Positions 39,641 through 49,672 of a stretch of DNA of 64,000 nucleotides are shown in pieces. The position numbers were made by a program, and so were the translations under genes. Source of the DNA: Teratosphaeria epicoccoides (Eukaryota > Ascomycota > Dothideomycetes > Mycosphaerellales > Teratosphaeriaceae); the NCBI GenBank assembly GCA_021401465.1, contig JADDMT010000023.1, positions 248,001 to 312,000 on the forward strand, in the 5' to 3' direction. Under the pieces are notes generated by a model. It did no database searches, was not told where the DNA came from, and saw only the letters and a list, made by a program, of their open reading frames with translations. Numbering within the stretch: position 1 is the stretch's first letter; every line of letters starts with the position of its first letter.

Positions 39641-42600
39641 CTACGGCGACCCCGCACCACCGCCACCGGTACCTGGCGCCGGACTCGGCCTCGAAGCCTT
39701 CAGCTTGATCTTCGGCCTAGGTGGCGGCGCCATCGCCCCTTGCGCGGCCGCAGGCGGCGACACACTCAAAGGGGCAGGAATCAAGCCACCGACGATGGTA
39801 CCGTTGCTCGGACTGAACAGCGCCGGTGCCCCAGTTTCCTGCTTGACTTCTACCGACAAAGCAGCCGTCGCATCAACAGCGGGCCCATATGACCGAAAGC
39901 CACCCAAGTTACCGGTAGGCGATGCGCTAAAGTAGTTACTTCCGCCGCGATTCGAAGACTGCAGCACAGAAGGTGACGGGAACAGCGAGGACTGCGGCGG
40001 CTGTGGCTGGGACAGCGCAGGCGTCAGAGACCCAGAGCGCTCGCTCTTAATGACCGGCTTAGCACCCCCAGCTTTCGGCGGCTTCGCGAGGATATCCAGC
40101 ACGCTGCGCATCCCCGCAATACCAAAACGCATGATCGCAATCTTACTGCCACCCTTCTTCTTAGAAGACACGCTTCCTCTTGCACCAGGCCCAGGCGTAG
40201 AGCCTCTTCTTTGGCCTCCCACGCTCGGACTCCTGCCCTTAGGCGACGAAGCAGCATATCCAGAAGGTGTCTGCTGGCGCGACACCTTCAGCAATTTGGG
40301 ACTACCAGCACGCTGCGATGGCGCAGTCAGGTCCACAGACGCTTGCCTCTTCTGACCGAGCTTCAGTGTGATCTTGCCCTCAGTGGTGGGCGTGGCCAAG
40401 CCGCTTCCCGGTATAGAAGGCGGGGCCATGCTGCCTAGTGGGAATCGAGCCGCTAAGGGCATGTCTTCCGATTCCACACTGCTCTGCCTCCTCTTAGGTG
40501 GCTCTGGAGGAGCGAGCTCGACAGGTCCAGTGTACTTCAATCCTAGAGCCGCGAGTTCCCTGTGATCTTCACGTGATAAAGGGGTGACGGGTTTGACCCG
40601 GAAGGGCAGGCGCTGGTTAAACGCCACCTTGCCCTTGCCCATATGCCTCGCACTCCACATCTTAGGCAGCCTGAGTGTGACACGGCATGACGATATTGCA
40701 TCGAAGATCAGCTCTGCGACATCACAGAACGCAGCAATCTCGTCGAGCGTCAAAAGATCCGACGTGGCGGCGTACCACAGCGCTTCTTTGAAAAGCGGCT
40801 CATTGGACAGCGCCAGCTTGAGCGCAGTTATTGCACCTTCCGGCGACGTCTTGCGAGTAGCTTCCAGATGCCGCTGTTCACTGCTGGCCTCCTGTTCGAG
40901 CACCAGGCCTTCCGCGTCGCCCTCTTGCATCTGCTGTTGAGCAGGCTTCTCAGGCTCCGCATCGCCGAGCGCCAGATGCCCGAGCGCCTCACCAAAGATT
41001 CCGAGCAACTCGTTTCTGAAAAACGGGTTTGGGTCATCCGCGATCGACTTGAGAAGATACCGCATCATCGTCATGCTCTTTGTGACACCAGTCTCAGTCA
41101 AGCACCGGAACGCCTGCAACCGCACGAGATCCGAATTCTTCGGCCTGGTGTACTGCAGTATCTCCTTCGCCTTGCCCTTGACAAGACCAGCCTTTGTGAG
41201 CTTCTGCAGACATTCGAGAGCAGTGATAGAGTAAGTGTTGTGGTAAGTGCTGATATATTCATCAATTCTCCTGTACCTTTCAATCTCGTCGATTGCTTCA
41301 TCCTCGAAGGGCTGATCCGGGTTCTCGGGTATCTCGGGCTCTTCGTCGTCGCCAAAGCTAAAGCTGTAGGACACTTGGACCTCCCTGTGGCTGACCACCA
41401 AGCTATCTGCCAGACACCTCATCAGCGTAGCGACATAGTGGCAGTCGCTGTAAGCATTCTCGCTATTATCGTTGAACTTGAGCTTGTCAACGAAGAACTT
41501 GCGTATCGCCATCGGCACTTTGCCATCATTGTCGCGCAGCTGGGCCATAGCCCTAGGTATGGCGCACTGGATGATGTACGTTGCCCGGTCTGAGAAGTCG
41601 TTCGGCCTCGGCATGATCTCCCCAGGAAAGCAGAAAAGCTCTTCAAAAGCCTTCTCAAGATGGAACTGCGCAATGCGTGCGATTTCAGTGTTCATTCCTC
41701 TGAATGGCGGCTGAGTGCTACGGGCTCCAACGATCGCGAGACCCTCGGCAGCCATCGTGCGTATTCCGTGGAAGTATCTCCGATCCATTAAAGTCCGCAG
41801 ACAGATGCTCAGCGAGATATGATGTGGATTGGTACCCAGCAGCCATCGCATGGATTCGTACTGTGCCACCACGTCTCGGTCTTGCTGAAGTTGCGAGATG
41901 TACATGTAGAGCGGCATGACAAGATGAACTTTGCCAATCCACTCGAAATCTGCGTCCATGCGGATCCATTCGTAGGACTCCTGGCCCATCTTCTCCTCGT
42001 CTTCAGCACCCCAATCGACAAGATTCCAATCCTTGGCTTCCTCTTCAGAATCCAAGATGTCACCAAGACAATACAGCAACGCGCCTCCCTCCTCGCCCTC
42101 ACCAGTGTTCTGGGTACTGTCCACAGCCATAGCCGCGCGCTCCTTCTGACGGCGGGAGCGCTTAAGACGTTTGTACTTCGTATTGTACGGTATTTCAAGC
42201 TTCGTAGACATCTCCTTGATCTCCACGATGTGCTCATAAGGTGTACCATCTGCTTCATGAATTCTAATGGTCATAGGTCCCGTGAATACTGGCTGGACTT
42301 CACCAGCCCAGACTCCACCCACGTGCTCCTTGACCTCGCGAATGAAATTATTTGGTGCAAAAGGCGGTTTCGTCTTCCGTTCAAGCTGACGCTGTAAAAT
42401 TGTCATCTCTACGACCAGTTTCTTCTTGTTGAACCTCTGCGTCACGTAAAAGATTGGACATCCAGCACCGTACACCCACTGCTTGAAGAATGTTTCCAGC
42501 TTCCCATGGCTATACTTCTCGCTAATGCGCTGAAATTCGGCAGTGGTCAACTCGCCATTTTCGGACGTTTTGGCTGAGAGAAAGATCTTGTTGATGATCC

Positions 42601-44278
42601 GTGCGCACCCCGAAGAACCGGCCTTGAGCAGTCTCCTGTCGAGAATGAAGAGCACCAGTGCAGACTTCAGATCCATGAATTCGCGGATCGAAGCATCAAG
42701 TTTCAACAGCTTGCCATGATCGAAAATCGACGGGCGATCAGCGTCGAATTGATGGACCTTCTCGGCAGCTTGCTTCTGCTGCCATCGATAGGCATTGTTT
42801 CCAAAAAGTGCCTTCCCATAGAGGTCACACATGTAGCCAGCAATGCCAGACACAGCCCAGGAGTCTCTCGGCTCTTTTGGTATGACGCTGACACCAGCCC
42901 ATTGTTCCGCCACCGCTCGCACCAGCTTGCGGGTGTTTGGCTCCAGCACTTCAACCACGTCCTCAGGGAACAGCAGATTTGTGCTGCACAGCGAAAGTCC
43001 AGCCGCAGCAGCATGATCATACACCAGATCGTCGATAAAGACCATTTGATAGTTTGAGAAAGGGAAAGATCCGTAATTGACGCCAAAGTGATCAACTGCC
43101 TTGGTCACCGGGAAACACGTATTCCGTAACTGATCAGCATAGGAGGGTATGCAAAAGCCTTCCACCTTCACGGCACTCTGTCCGAGGCGCTCTTCCTCGC
43201 TTGCCTCACGGACGCTAGACAGGTCTATGCGCTCAAAGGGCCCAATGGCAAAGCCAACATGTCGCGCGCAGACAGGTTCGATGATGGCAAATGTTACCGT
43301 GTGCTTTGTCTCGTCTTCGCTGTCGGCCACATCATCCACTTGGTCGCCGATACAGACTATGGCGAGCTCAAGTGCTGCGTCCTCGTCACTCATGTCAATT
43401 AAGTATTCGGGCTCGTTGGCCGATTCTCTTGATTGCTCTTTCTGCGCGTGCTCGACGCCGTGGACCATCTCGAAATCGCCGTTCGTCGCAGGTTTAGCAT
43501 GATGTGGTGTGACGCCATTCGGCTGCTGCGAGCCTGCGATCTCCTTCCTGAAGGCATCACCAAGCGTTCGCGAGCAGCGTATTCTCAGCTCCCAACCGCA
43601 CTTGCTGGTCGCATCATCCACACATGGAAAGATGCAGCTCGTGCTGCCGGCCCATGGTTCAATCTTGGTGTAGGCATGTGGATATCTCTTGTCGTTCTCT
43701 TGAAACCCGATCCAGTGCAGTCCATCGCGGAAATCGTCGACCTCAAACTCAATGTAGATCTTGATGCTAGCGTAGGATGGGCCGGTTGGCGCAGTCACCA
43801 CCGGCGTCTCAGCGATAGCCATAGCATCAGCCTCCTGCTTCTCCACACTGACAGGAGCGTTACCATGATATGCCGGTAGCTGCGTCGCCGCATCCCTCGA
43901 GATCTCCTGAATCTTGACTTTCGGAGGTAGCGCGATCGTGAGCTCGGGTTCTGGATGCGGTCGAAGTGCATCCTTAATCCTTTCCTTGAGCATTCGGTGT
44001 TGATGCACATTTGTCTCGCCCTGCAGCCGCGCCCTCTTATACGGGTTCTCGTACTCATACTTGGCAGTGATGCCGTTTACTTGCACTGAAGCAATCTTGC
44101 ACTGCCGACAGTGCAGCCTGATCTCACGCGCATCGCGTGCAGCAGGCTGCACTGTGATCTCTGTCGAACCCTTCACTGACTGCGTGGCAAAGTCGACATC
44201 TAGGTCCACGCGCTGGCGCAGGATGCCATACTTGGGCACCTCCGGCACAACATCGCCTACCGACCCGTCCATGTCCAT
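39641..44278 (-). CDS. TAF2: TFIID subunit 2 (TAF2)
   Basis: This is the largest peptidase-like subunit of TFIID, which contacts initiator DNA around the transcription start. It is one exon; the frame is open to 44311, but the first ATG is 44278 (MDMDGSVGDVVPEVPKYGIL), giving 1545 residues. The N-terminal half has the M1 aminopeptidase fold (VDLDVDFATQSVKGSTEITV, YGSFPFSNYQMVFIDDL). The zinc-binding HExxH is replaced by AVAEQW near residue 459, as expected for the catalytically dead TAF2. ARM/HEAT-like repeats follow to about residue 1230. The last 300 residues are disordered, Pro/Ser/Lys rich, with KIKLKASRPSP near the end. The cysteine-rich frame continues in phase beyond its stop. Confidence 0.95.
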   Translation of the reverse strand: MDMDGSVGDVVPEVPKYGILRQRVDLDVDFATQSVKGSTEITVQPAARDAREIRLHCRQCKIASVQVNGITAKYEYENPYKRARLQGETNVHQHRMLKERIKDALRPHPEPELTIALPPKVKIQEISRDAATQLPAYHGNAPVSVEKQEADAMAIAETPVVTAPTGPSYASIKIYIEFEVDDFRDGLHWIGFQENDKRYPHAYTKIEPWAGSTSCIFPCVDDATSKCGWELRIRCSRTLGDAFRKEIAGSQQPNGVTPHHAKPATNGDFEMVHGVEHAQKEQSRESANEPEYLIDMSDEDAALELAIVCIGDQVDDVADSEDETKHTVTFAIIEPVCARHVGFAIGPFERIDLSSVREASEEERLGQSAVKVEGFCIPSYADQLRNTCFPVTKAVDHFGVNYGSFPFSNYQMVFIDDLVYDHAAAAGLSLCSTNLLFPEDVVEVLEPNTRKLVRAVAEQWAGVSVIPKEPRDSWAVSGIAGYMCDLYGKALFGNNAYRWQQKQAAEKVHQFDADRPSIFDHGKLLKLDASIREFMDLKSALVLFILDRRLLKAGSSGCARIINKIFLSAKTSENGELTTAEFQRISEKYSHGKLETFFKQWVYGAGCPIFYVTQRFNKKKLVVEMTILQRQLERKTKPPFAPNNFIREVKEHVGGVWAGEVQPVFTGPMTIRIHEADGTPYEHIVEIKEMSTKLEIPYNTKYKRLKRSRRQKERAAMAVDSTQNTGEGEEGGALLYCLGDILDSEEEAKDWNLVDWGAEDEEKMGQESYEWIRMDADFEWIGKVHLVMPLYMYISQLQQDRDVVAQYESMRWLLGTNPHHISLSICLRTLMDRRYFHGIRTMAAEGLAIVGARSTQPPFRGMNTEIARIAQFHLEKAFEELFCFPGEIMPRPNDFSDRATYIIQCAIPRAMAQLRDNDGKVPMAIRKFFVDKLKFNDNSENAYSDCHYVATLMRCLADSLVVSHREVQVSYSFSFGDDEEPEIPENPDQPFEDEAIDEIERYRRIDEYISTYHNTYSITALECLQKLTKAGLVKGKAKEILQYTRPKNSDLVRLQAFRCLTETGVTKSMTMMRYLLKSIADDPNPFFRNELLGIFGEALGHLALGDAEPEKPAQQQMQEGDAEGLVLEQEASSEQRHLEATRKTSPEGAITALKLALSNEPLFKEALWYAATSDLLTLDEIAAFCDVAELIFDAISSCRVTLRLPKMWSARHMGKGKVAFNQRLPFRVKPVTPLSREDHRELAALGLKYTGPVELAPPEPPKRRQSSVESEDMPLAARFPLGSMAPPSIPGSGLATPTTEGKITLKLGQKRQASVDLTAPSQRAGSPKLLKVSRQQTPSGYAASSPKGRSPSVGGQRRGSTPGPGARGSVSSKKKGGSKIAIMRFGIAGMRSVLDILAKPPKAGGAKPVIKSERSGSLTPALSQPQPPQSSLFPSPSVLQSSNRGGSNYFSASPTGNLGGFRSYGPAVDATAALSVEVKQETGAPALFSPSNGTIVGGLIPAPLSVSPPAAAQGAMAPPPRPKIKLKASRPSPAPGTGGGGAGSP

Positions 44279-44818
44279 CGCCCTCGGGTCCGGCCAACCG
44301 CCGGACCACACGCACCTACTGAAAATTGCCCGAGTCCTCGCTCATCGCCTTCGCACGTACCACCGGGTCAAGGCCTGCTTAAAAGCTCTCTGTGCTCGCG
44401 TGTGGTGGAGAAGTTATTGTAGGACTTCCGTGTCGCCGCTGAAACTGATACTGATACTTGTCGCGAGGCAGTGAGGAGCAAATATTGATAGCGCGCGATA
44501 TTGTTCGGAGGAGGTGTAGGTGTCGAGGGAGCTTGACACTCCAGGTCGAAGTTGCAAGTAAGTCGCAATATGTTGAAGCAAGCGGAACCGCGACATCGCG
44601 CGACACGGATCTAGCCGAGATCACAAGCGCTATCACATGCAGCTTGGCAGGAACGAGGAGGCGAGGCATGTACCTTAACAAAATTCGCCTCCCAGTCTCT
44701 GCAGAGCTGGGATAGAACATGTACACGCTCGAGAAGCAGAGCCTTCCCTTTCATGCGGCTTGGAACATAGCTTTTGCCTTCTACATCATGCTAATCCTAC
44801 AACATTAGCTAAACTGAA
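44279..44818. other. Spacer upstream of TAF2
   Basis: About 540 bases holding the TAF2 promoter and the 3' end of SAS4. Only short frames, no recognisable feature. Confidence 0.5.
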
Positions 44819-46414
44819 TCAAAGAGCTGAGGCAGCATCGGCAGCACTGGCCCGCTTTCTTCTACGCCGCTCCCTGGCATTCGCCCGCAAGAGATCTTCA
44901 TCAAAATACTCGCTCGGTAGCTCGAAATCTTTGTACTCCATGTCAGGCAATGGCAGACCAAAAGCCGTAACACTCCTCCCGTGCCGCGTCTTACTAAGTG
45001 CCGAGTCCCTCAAATGCCTCTTCTTGTAGAAACTAGTGATGGGTATCTCGGGCGGTGGCGGTGGTAGAACCACAGCCTGCTTTATTGGTCCAAGAGTAGT
45101 TGTCGGTGTCGAAGTGCTGGAGCACGTAGCCCTGCCTTTACTCAAGCGGATCTTGAAGCCCGAACGCTGCTGTTGGACAGCCTTCAAGGTCTCTTGTTGC
45201 AATTGACGGGATGCTGAGGCCGCAATCTCACTGCTCGCTGGTTCATCGCTATCTGCCTGAGATTCTTCCGGCTCTGCCGAAACCGCCTCTCTGGCGGCAA
45301 CGGCCTCCTTTCTGAGCCTTTGCTTCTTCTCTTGCTCCTTCCATTGTGCGAACTTGTCCACCAGACCTTGCACTTCAGCGATGAAGTATTCTCTCTTGAG
45401 CTCGTACTTCTTCGCCTCGCCATCCGTGATGCCCGTAATGCCGAGGACTTTCAGCCAGTCGTGTCCCTGCAAGCCATCCAGCAGTCGTTCAAGCTGCACC
45501 TTTTCATGCATTGCCCTCTCTTTCTCAATGTTGCGGAGCTGTTTCTCCTTCCTCTCAGCCCGGCGGTGCGACTTGAGAAAGTGGTCGTCGCCCAGTGGGT
45601 CTTCGGGATTGTCTGGGATGTTGCGGGCCAGCATGTCCAAGTCGATAGGCGAGCAACCATTGAATTGGTTGGACATTGAGCGCCGAGGCGTCGTTGGGTG
45701 CGCATGGCCATTGATAGAGCTTTCTAGCACGTGAGAGAATGTGCCTTTGCCCTTCACAGGGCTCGATTCCACTGATACGGCCGTTGGAGCATCATCTGTC
45801 ACGTAAAGTGCAGTGTCCACAGTGATGAATCCTTCCTCTTTCGGAGCATCAAACATTACATCCTCATAATTGGGAAAGTATGTCGCGAGCTCACTCTTCA
45901 ACTTAGGTCCCTCATCTTGCGATCGCAGCGTTCGTTTCTTCTCCTTCTTCTCCGGAGGATTCACAATTGGCCTTGTCTCCGGTCGTGCAGCAGTCGGTGA
46001 CGGCGTGATGTTTGCCAGGCGTGCATTGGTGAGATCATCCTGATCAGCATCTAGAGCTGTGCGCACACCATTGAGCGTCTCGACAAGCTGCCCGTGTGGC
46101 TGTGTGACAGTGACCTTGGTAGGCGGTTTCGGCGGGTATGATTGGACGGGCGTGGGCGCGAAATGTCTGTCGAGAGTGGTCTGTTTGTGTCGTATGCTCA
46201 GCTTCCTCTTCTTCTGTGGTAGATCAGAGTCATCGAAGCTATCGTCCGCCTCCGAGTCGAAGATTATATGATTGAGGTCGTAATGTTGCTGACGCGTCGT
46301 TGTGGTGGTAGCTGCTGGCTCCGGGCGCGATCTGGCTACGGAATCGCGATTTGTTTTCGGAGCGAATTGTCCTCCACTCGTCCTCGCCGTGGGACGCGAC
46401 GACGACAATGGCAT
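44819..46414 (-). CDS. SAS4: Sas4-domain protein (SAS histone acetyltransferase complex type)
   Basis: A single-exon frame of 531 residues. The diagnostic segment lies in the middle, about residues 305-370: ERLLDGLQGHDWLKVLGITG, then ITDGEAKKYELKREYFIAEV and FAQWKEQEKKQRLRKE, which matches the Sas4 domain that in yeast bridges Sas2 acetyltransferase to Sas5 and chromatin factors. The N-terminal third is disordered with a basic patch (QKKRKLSIRHK), and the C-terminus has a Pro run followed by PLPDMEYKDFELPSEYFDED and a basic tail, probably nuclear localisation. In filamentous fungi the same domain also occurs in proteins of NuA4/MSL-like complexes, so the exact complex is not certain. Confidence 0.85.
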   Translation of the reverse strand: MPLSSSRPTARTSGGQFAPKTNRDSVARSRPEPAATTTTTRQQHYDLNHIIFDSEADDSFDDSDLPQKKRKLSIRHKQTTLDRHFAPTPVQSYPPKPPTKVTVTQPHGQLVETLNGVRTALDADQDDLTNARLANITPSPTAARPETRPIVNPPEKKEKKRTLRSQDEGPKLKSELATYFPNYEDVMFDAPKEEGFITVDTALYVTDDAPTAVSVESSPVKGKGTFSHVLESSINGHAHPTTPRRSMSNQFNGCSPIDLDMLARNIPDNPEDPLGDDHFLKSHRRAERKEKQLRNIEKERAMHEKVQLERLLDGLQGHDWLKVLGITGITDGEAKKYELKREYFIAEVQGLVDKFAQWKEQEKKQRLRKEAVAAREAVSAEPEESQADSDEPASSEIAASASRQLQQETLKAVQQQRSGFKIRLSKGRATCSSTSTPTTTLGPIKQAVVLPPPPPEIPITSFYKKRHLRDSALSKTRHGRSVTAFGLPLPDMEYKDFELPSEYFDEDLLRANARERRRRKRASAADAASAL

Positions 46415-46844
46415 CCTGCGGATGTAATTTCATCTCGAACGGCTTCCGAACGCCTCCAGGAACATTTCAAGCTCTTTACGCTTTGTGTCGGTGTTGATGG
46501 TGTCGTCGCGACCGTGAGTCGGCGTCCCTGCCAATCCCAGAAAGCAGCTTGCCTGCTCAGAGCCGTTGCTTCTGCGTCCCAAATCTACAGATCACATTGC
46601 AATTGCCCATGACAATATGGCCTTGCGGTAGACAACATTTACATAGAAATTGCACGCAATTGTCTGCACCAACAGATGGGTTTTGCCAGTATCACTAATA
46701 ACTCAAGGCATTGGAAGCTGAACACACCCGTGGACCTAAAGTGTCATTTCACTGTTTGAAAATATCTATCATGACTTGGATTTTCGCAGGTCGCATCACC
46801 AAAGCTGGTCAACTTTTGGAAAGTCACTCTCGAGGTGGACAGAT
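46415..46844. other. Spacer upstream of SAS4
   Basis: About 430 bases with the SAS4 promoter and the 3' flank of the Gly-rich gene. No feature seen. Confidence 0.5.
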
Positions 46845-47879
46845 CTACAAGAACTTGCTGGCCAAAGACATCAGTCCACCGCCTGAGGATCCTCCTCCAC
46901 CACCCATCTCAGACTTCATGAACATCTTCATTGCCATTTGAGCTGCAGATTGAACGGCGTCTTGTTTGGAGTGACCCTGTTGAACATTGCCCTGGGACTG
47001 TTGCTGGTCGAACAGCTTGGACGCCTGAGCCATTGCCATACCAATGAATTGATTCTGGCTGCCTCCACTAGATCCTCCAGAGCTGCTGCCGCCACCGCCA
47101 CCATCTTCAAACAATTGTCAGAACACTTCTGTGCTTTAAATATGCTTCTAGTGATCAGTGTACTTACTGAACATCTTCAATGCCTGCATGGCCGCAGCAC
47201 TACCCATCGAGCCGGAAGTGGCTTGTTGTGCTCCGCCTCCACCGCCATAGAACTGTTGATGTTGTTGTACCGCATCCTGCTCATCAAGGTCATCGTTCTG
47301 CAGCTGCTGGTGTCTACCCTGCAGGTTGCCCATGACCTGGCTGAACATGCCTTGGTCACCAGAGTTGCCAGCATGTTCTGCTGCATGTTGGACAGCTCCA
47401 GAGAAGTCGTTGGAGCCACCGTATCCTCCGCCCCCGTAAGAGGTACCAGAGCTGTTGCCATATCCTCCGCCCATGCGGCCATTTTCGGAGAAGGAACCTT
47501 CTGGACGACCGTGGTCCGACTGATGGCCGTATCCGCCTCCCTGGCCATACGTGTCTCCTCCGCCGCCGTAGCCACCTTCTTGACGTCCACCGTGGTGCCG
47601 GCCCTCTTGACCATAGCCGCCTTGTTCTTGGCCGTAGCCTCCACCTCCGCCTTGGCCGTAGCCGCCACCCTGACCATAGGAGTCATCGCCTCCATAGCCT
47701 CCTGGACCTTCCGGGCCTCCGGGACCCCCATGACCATGACGACGTTCTCCGTACTCATCGCCGCCACCACCACCATAACCTCCGCCTCTGCCTCCGCCAT
47801 AGCCATCGCTGCCACGACCGTAGCCACCGTCACCTCCACCATATGCGCCGCCTTGGCTATAGTCGCCCCCGTAAGACAT
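46845..47879 (-). CDS. Gly/Tyr-rich protein with conserved C-terminal helical domain
   Basis: Exon 1 is 47879-47168 and exon 2 is 47104-46845, separated by a 63-nt intron (donor GTAAGT, acceptor AAG) that splits an Asn codon; the product is 323 residues. The first 150 residues are a low-complexity run of GGYGQ, GGGY and similar units, prion-like in composition. The C-terminal part is ordered: FSGAVQHAAEHAGNSGDQGM, a Gln-rich strand, GSAAAMQALKMF, then NQFIGMAMAQASKLFDQQQS and KQDAVQSAAQMAMKMFMKSE. This pairing occurs in fungal proteins often labelled beta-flanking proteins; function unknown. It is divergent from the small gene at 48315. Confidence 0.85.
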
Positions 47880-48314
47880 ACTGGTCCGCAAAGAGGGTGT
47901 CAGCCAATTACAGTGATGCTTCAGCTGTCTGAAAGCTTTGTGCACGAGTACGAGTGACAGACAATACTCGCTGATTTGATCTTGCTGCTGATGTGATGAG
48001 TTTGAATTGAAGCAAGCTTTCAAGAAGAGTACATGTATTTGAAGAAGATCTATGACCCCACCTATGCGGTCATATTGCCCCACGGACCGTGCGCCACGCG
48101 ACGACTGCTGAATTGTTCACGCGTCACGGCATGTGAATGAAGATCGAAAACCTGGCACATGGCCCGCGTTAGCATCATTTGCTGCAGTCAGGAGTACATG
48201 ATGCTATGTGCGACGGATGTAGATGTTCACTTCCCACTTGCTCCAGTCCAATTCTCCTACAGTATCGACCCATTCAGACATCCCAGGCACACTCGCACTT
48301 ACCCATAATTCACA
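47880..48314. promoter_or_regulatory. Divergent promoter region, Gly-rich gene and 48315 gene
   Basis: Both flanking genes start here and point outwards, so the 435 bases must contain both promoters. No specific site was identified. Confidence 0.55.
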
Positions 48315-48793
48315 ATGGCGGCGACAGGCACATACTTTCTAGGCGCGTTCGTCGCCTTTCTGGCGTTGACCGGCGCATATGTCTACCTGTAAGCTGGCCA
48401 CTGGGCTGAGGTCCTGCAGCAGTAGCTGAATGTCCTAGCTTCGGCATCCCAAAGGAATGGAAGCGTGCAGCAGAGGAGAAGGCCCTAGAGACGATGGGAG
48501 AGAACAAGGCGTCTTACATGGCCAAAGATGTGATTGGCAAGATTCCGGCGGACGACCAGGAGGTAATGTATCCGCTGTCAAATTGCCAGAATGGACATAG
48601 CTGATCCAGATTCAGGACGTGAAAGAGCTGAAGCAGGGCATCAGCAATGCTGTTGGAGGTGGCTTGCAAAACCCGTTGGGCAAGTTTGTAAGTCTCGTAG
48701 GACTGTCACTGCTCCTGGGGTGCGTTTGACTGATCGCTTTGGCAGGCTGGCAACTCGGCAGATGATGCAACGACGGACTTTACTGGTCGCTAA
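48315..48793 (+). CDS. Small membrane-anchored protein in four exons (107 aa), function unknown
   Basis: Exons are 48315-48388, 48439-48562, 48610-48687 and 48746-48793. The introns (50, 47 and 58 nt) have donors GTAAGC, GTAATG and GTAAGT and acceptors TAG, CAG and CAG; every phase fits and the frame closes with TAA. No single exon looks like a gene, so an ORF scan misses it. The protein starts with one hydrophobic segment (TYFLGAFVAFLALTGAYVYL) that could be a signal anchor. A charged helix with FGIPKEWKRAAEEKALETMG follows, then a Gly-rich patch (AVGGGLQNPLGKF) and an acidic end. The size and layout recall small inner-membrane mitochondrial proteins, but I do not recognise a family. Confidence 0.75.
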
Positions 48794-49672
48794 CTTCACG
48801 TGAACGGCTGCCCACCAGGCGACTTGATGATAAACATGCGACGTGGTAGAACGACGAGGAACACGACAGCGGTGTTACGGTTCGAAACATAGCGAACAGA
48901 GGCGAGCACGGCGACATCTTTGACATAATGATCACCCGTAATTGACAGAGGATTATAACCACCCCCAGAACGATCTCATCATCAGTCTAACGATACCAAC
49001 ATTAACAGATTGGTCTCATCTTCAACATGATACACAGCCACCAACAGCCTACTACTGTGTCAACAGAATAGTTTGCGCTGATATGATCCTTTGCCTAACC
49101 TCAGGCATACACCGACTCGTCGAACCATGTATCGATTCTCAGCCCAGAGACTCCTTCCCGTCGATTCGACAGCCTACAGAGAAGTGCCATCATCGGTCGA
49201 GTTGGTGTGTGCTGCGCTCGTGATTGTCTTTCAGGCTCTGAGTAGCTCACTGGGCTTTCAGGCCTGACGGGAGAGCGGGCCCGTTGAATAGTCCACTTCT
49301 CTCGTATCTGTGACGGCGTCGTATCAATCAAGCTGTGTAGCAGGGACCAGCTCCGCTACAGCCTTTTCGTGCCGGGGTATAGGACATTGGTGTTATTTGC
49401 GCGCCAGGGACGAAGGTTGACGGTGCAGGAAATGTCTCGCTAGATGTGTCGTTCAGGCCCCTCGGGATTGACGGCATCTGGACTCTTTTCAGCCCAGTGT
49501 ATAAAAGCAACGTCTTCTTCTCACGCGGAGTCTGCACTTTCGGGCGAGTCGCGATACCAGAGTAATGCCACGAACTAGGCGGTAGAGCATTGTATCAAAA
49601 TGGCGATGGAGGAGGACCAGCCAATGGATAGAGCGTCCAACAATCGCACGTAGACTTGTCGCTCATGTCCAT
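48794..49672. other. Convergent intergenic spacer
   Basis: About 0.9 kb between the ends of two convergent genes, without a supportable coding frame or repeat. Confidence 0.5.

Noticed and set aside
47177..47842. 221-codon Met/Ala/Val-rich frame within the Gly-rich gene
   Set aside because: Produced by frame-shifting the GGY repeats; the other frame carries the conserved C-terminal domain.
48881..48900. GGTTCGAAAC as a possible tRNA T-loop
   Set aside because: No acceptor stem, D-arm or anticodon arm can be formed around it.
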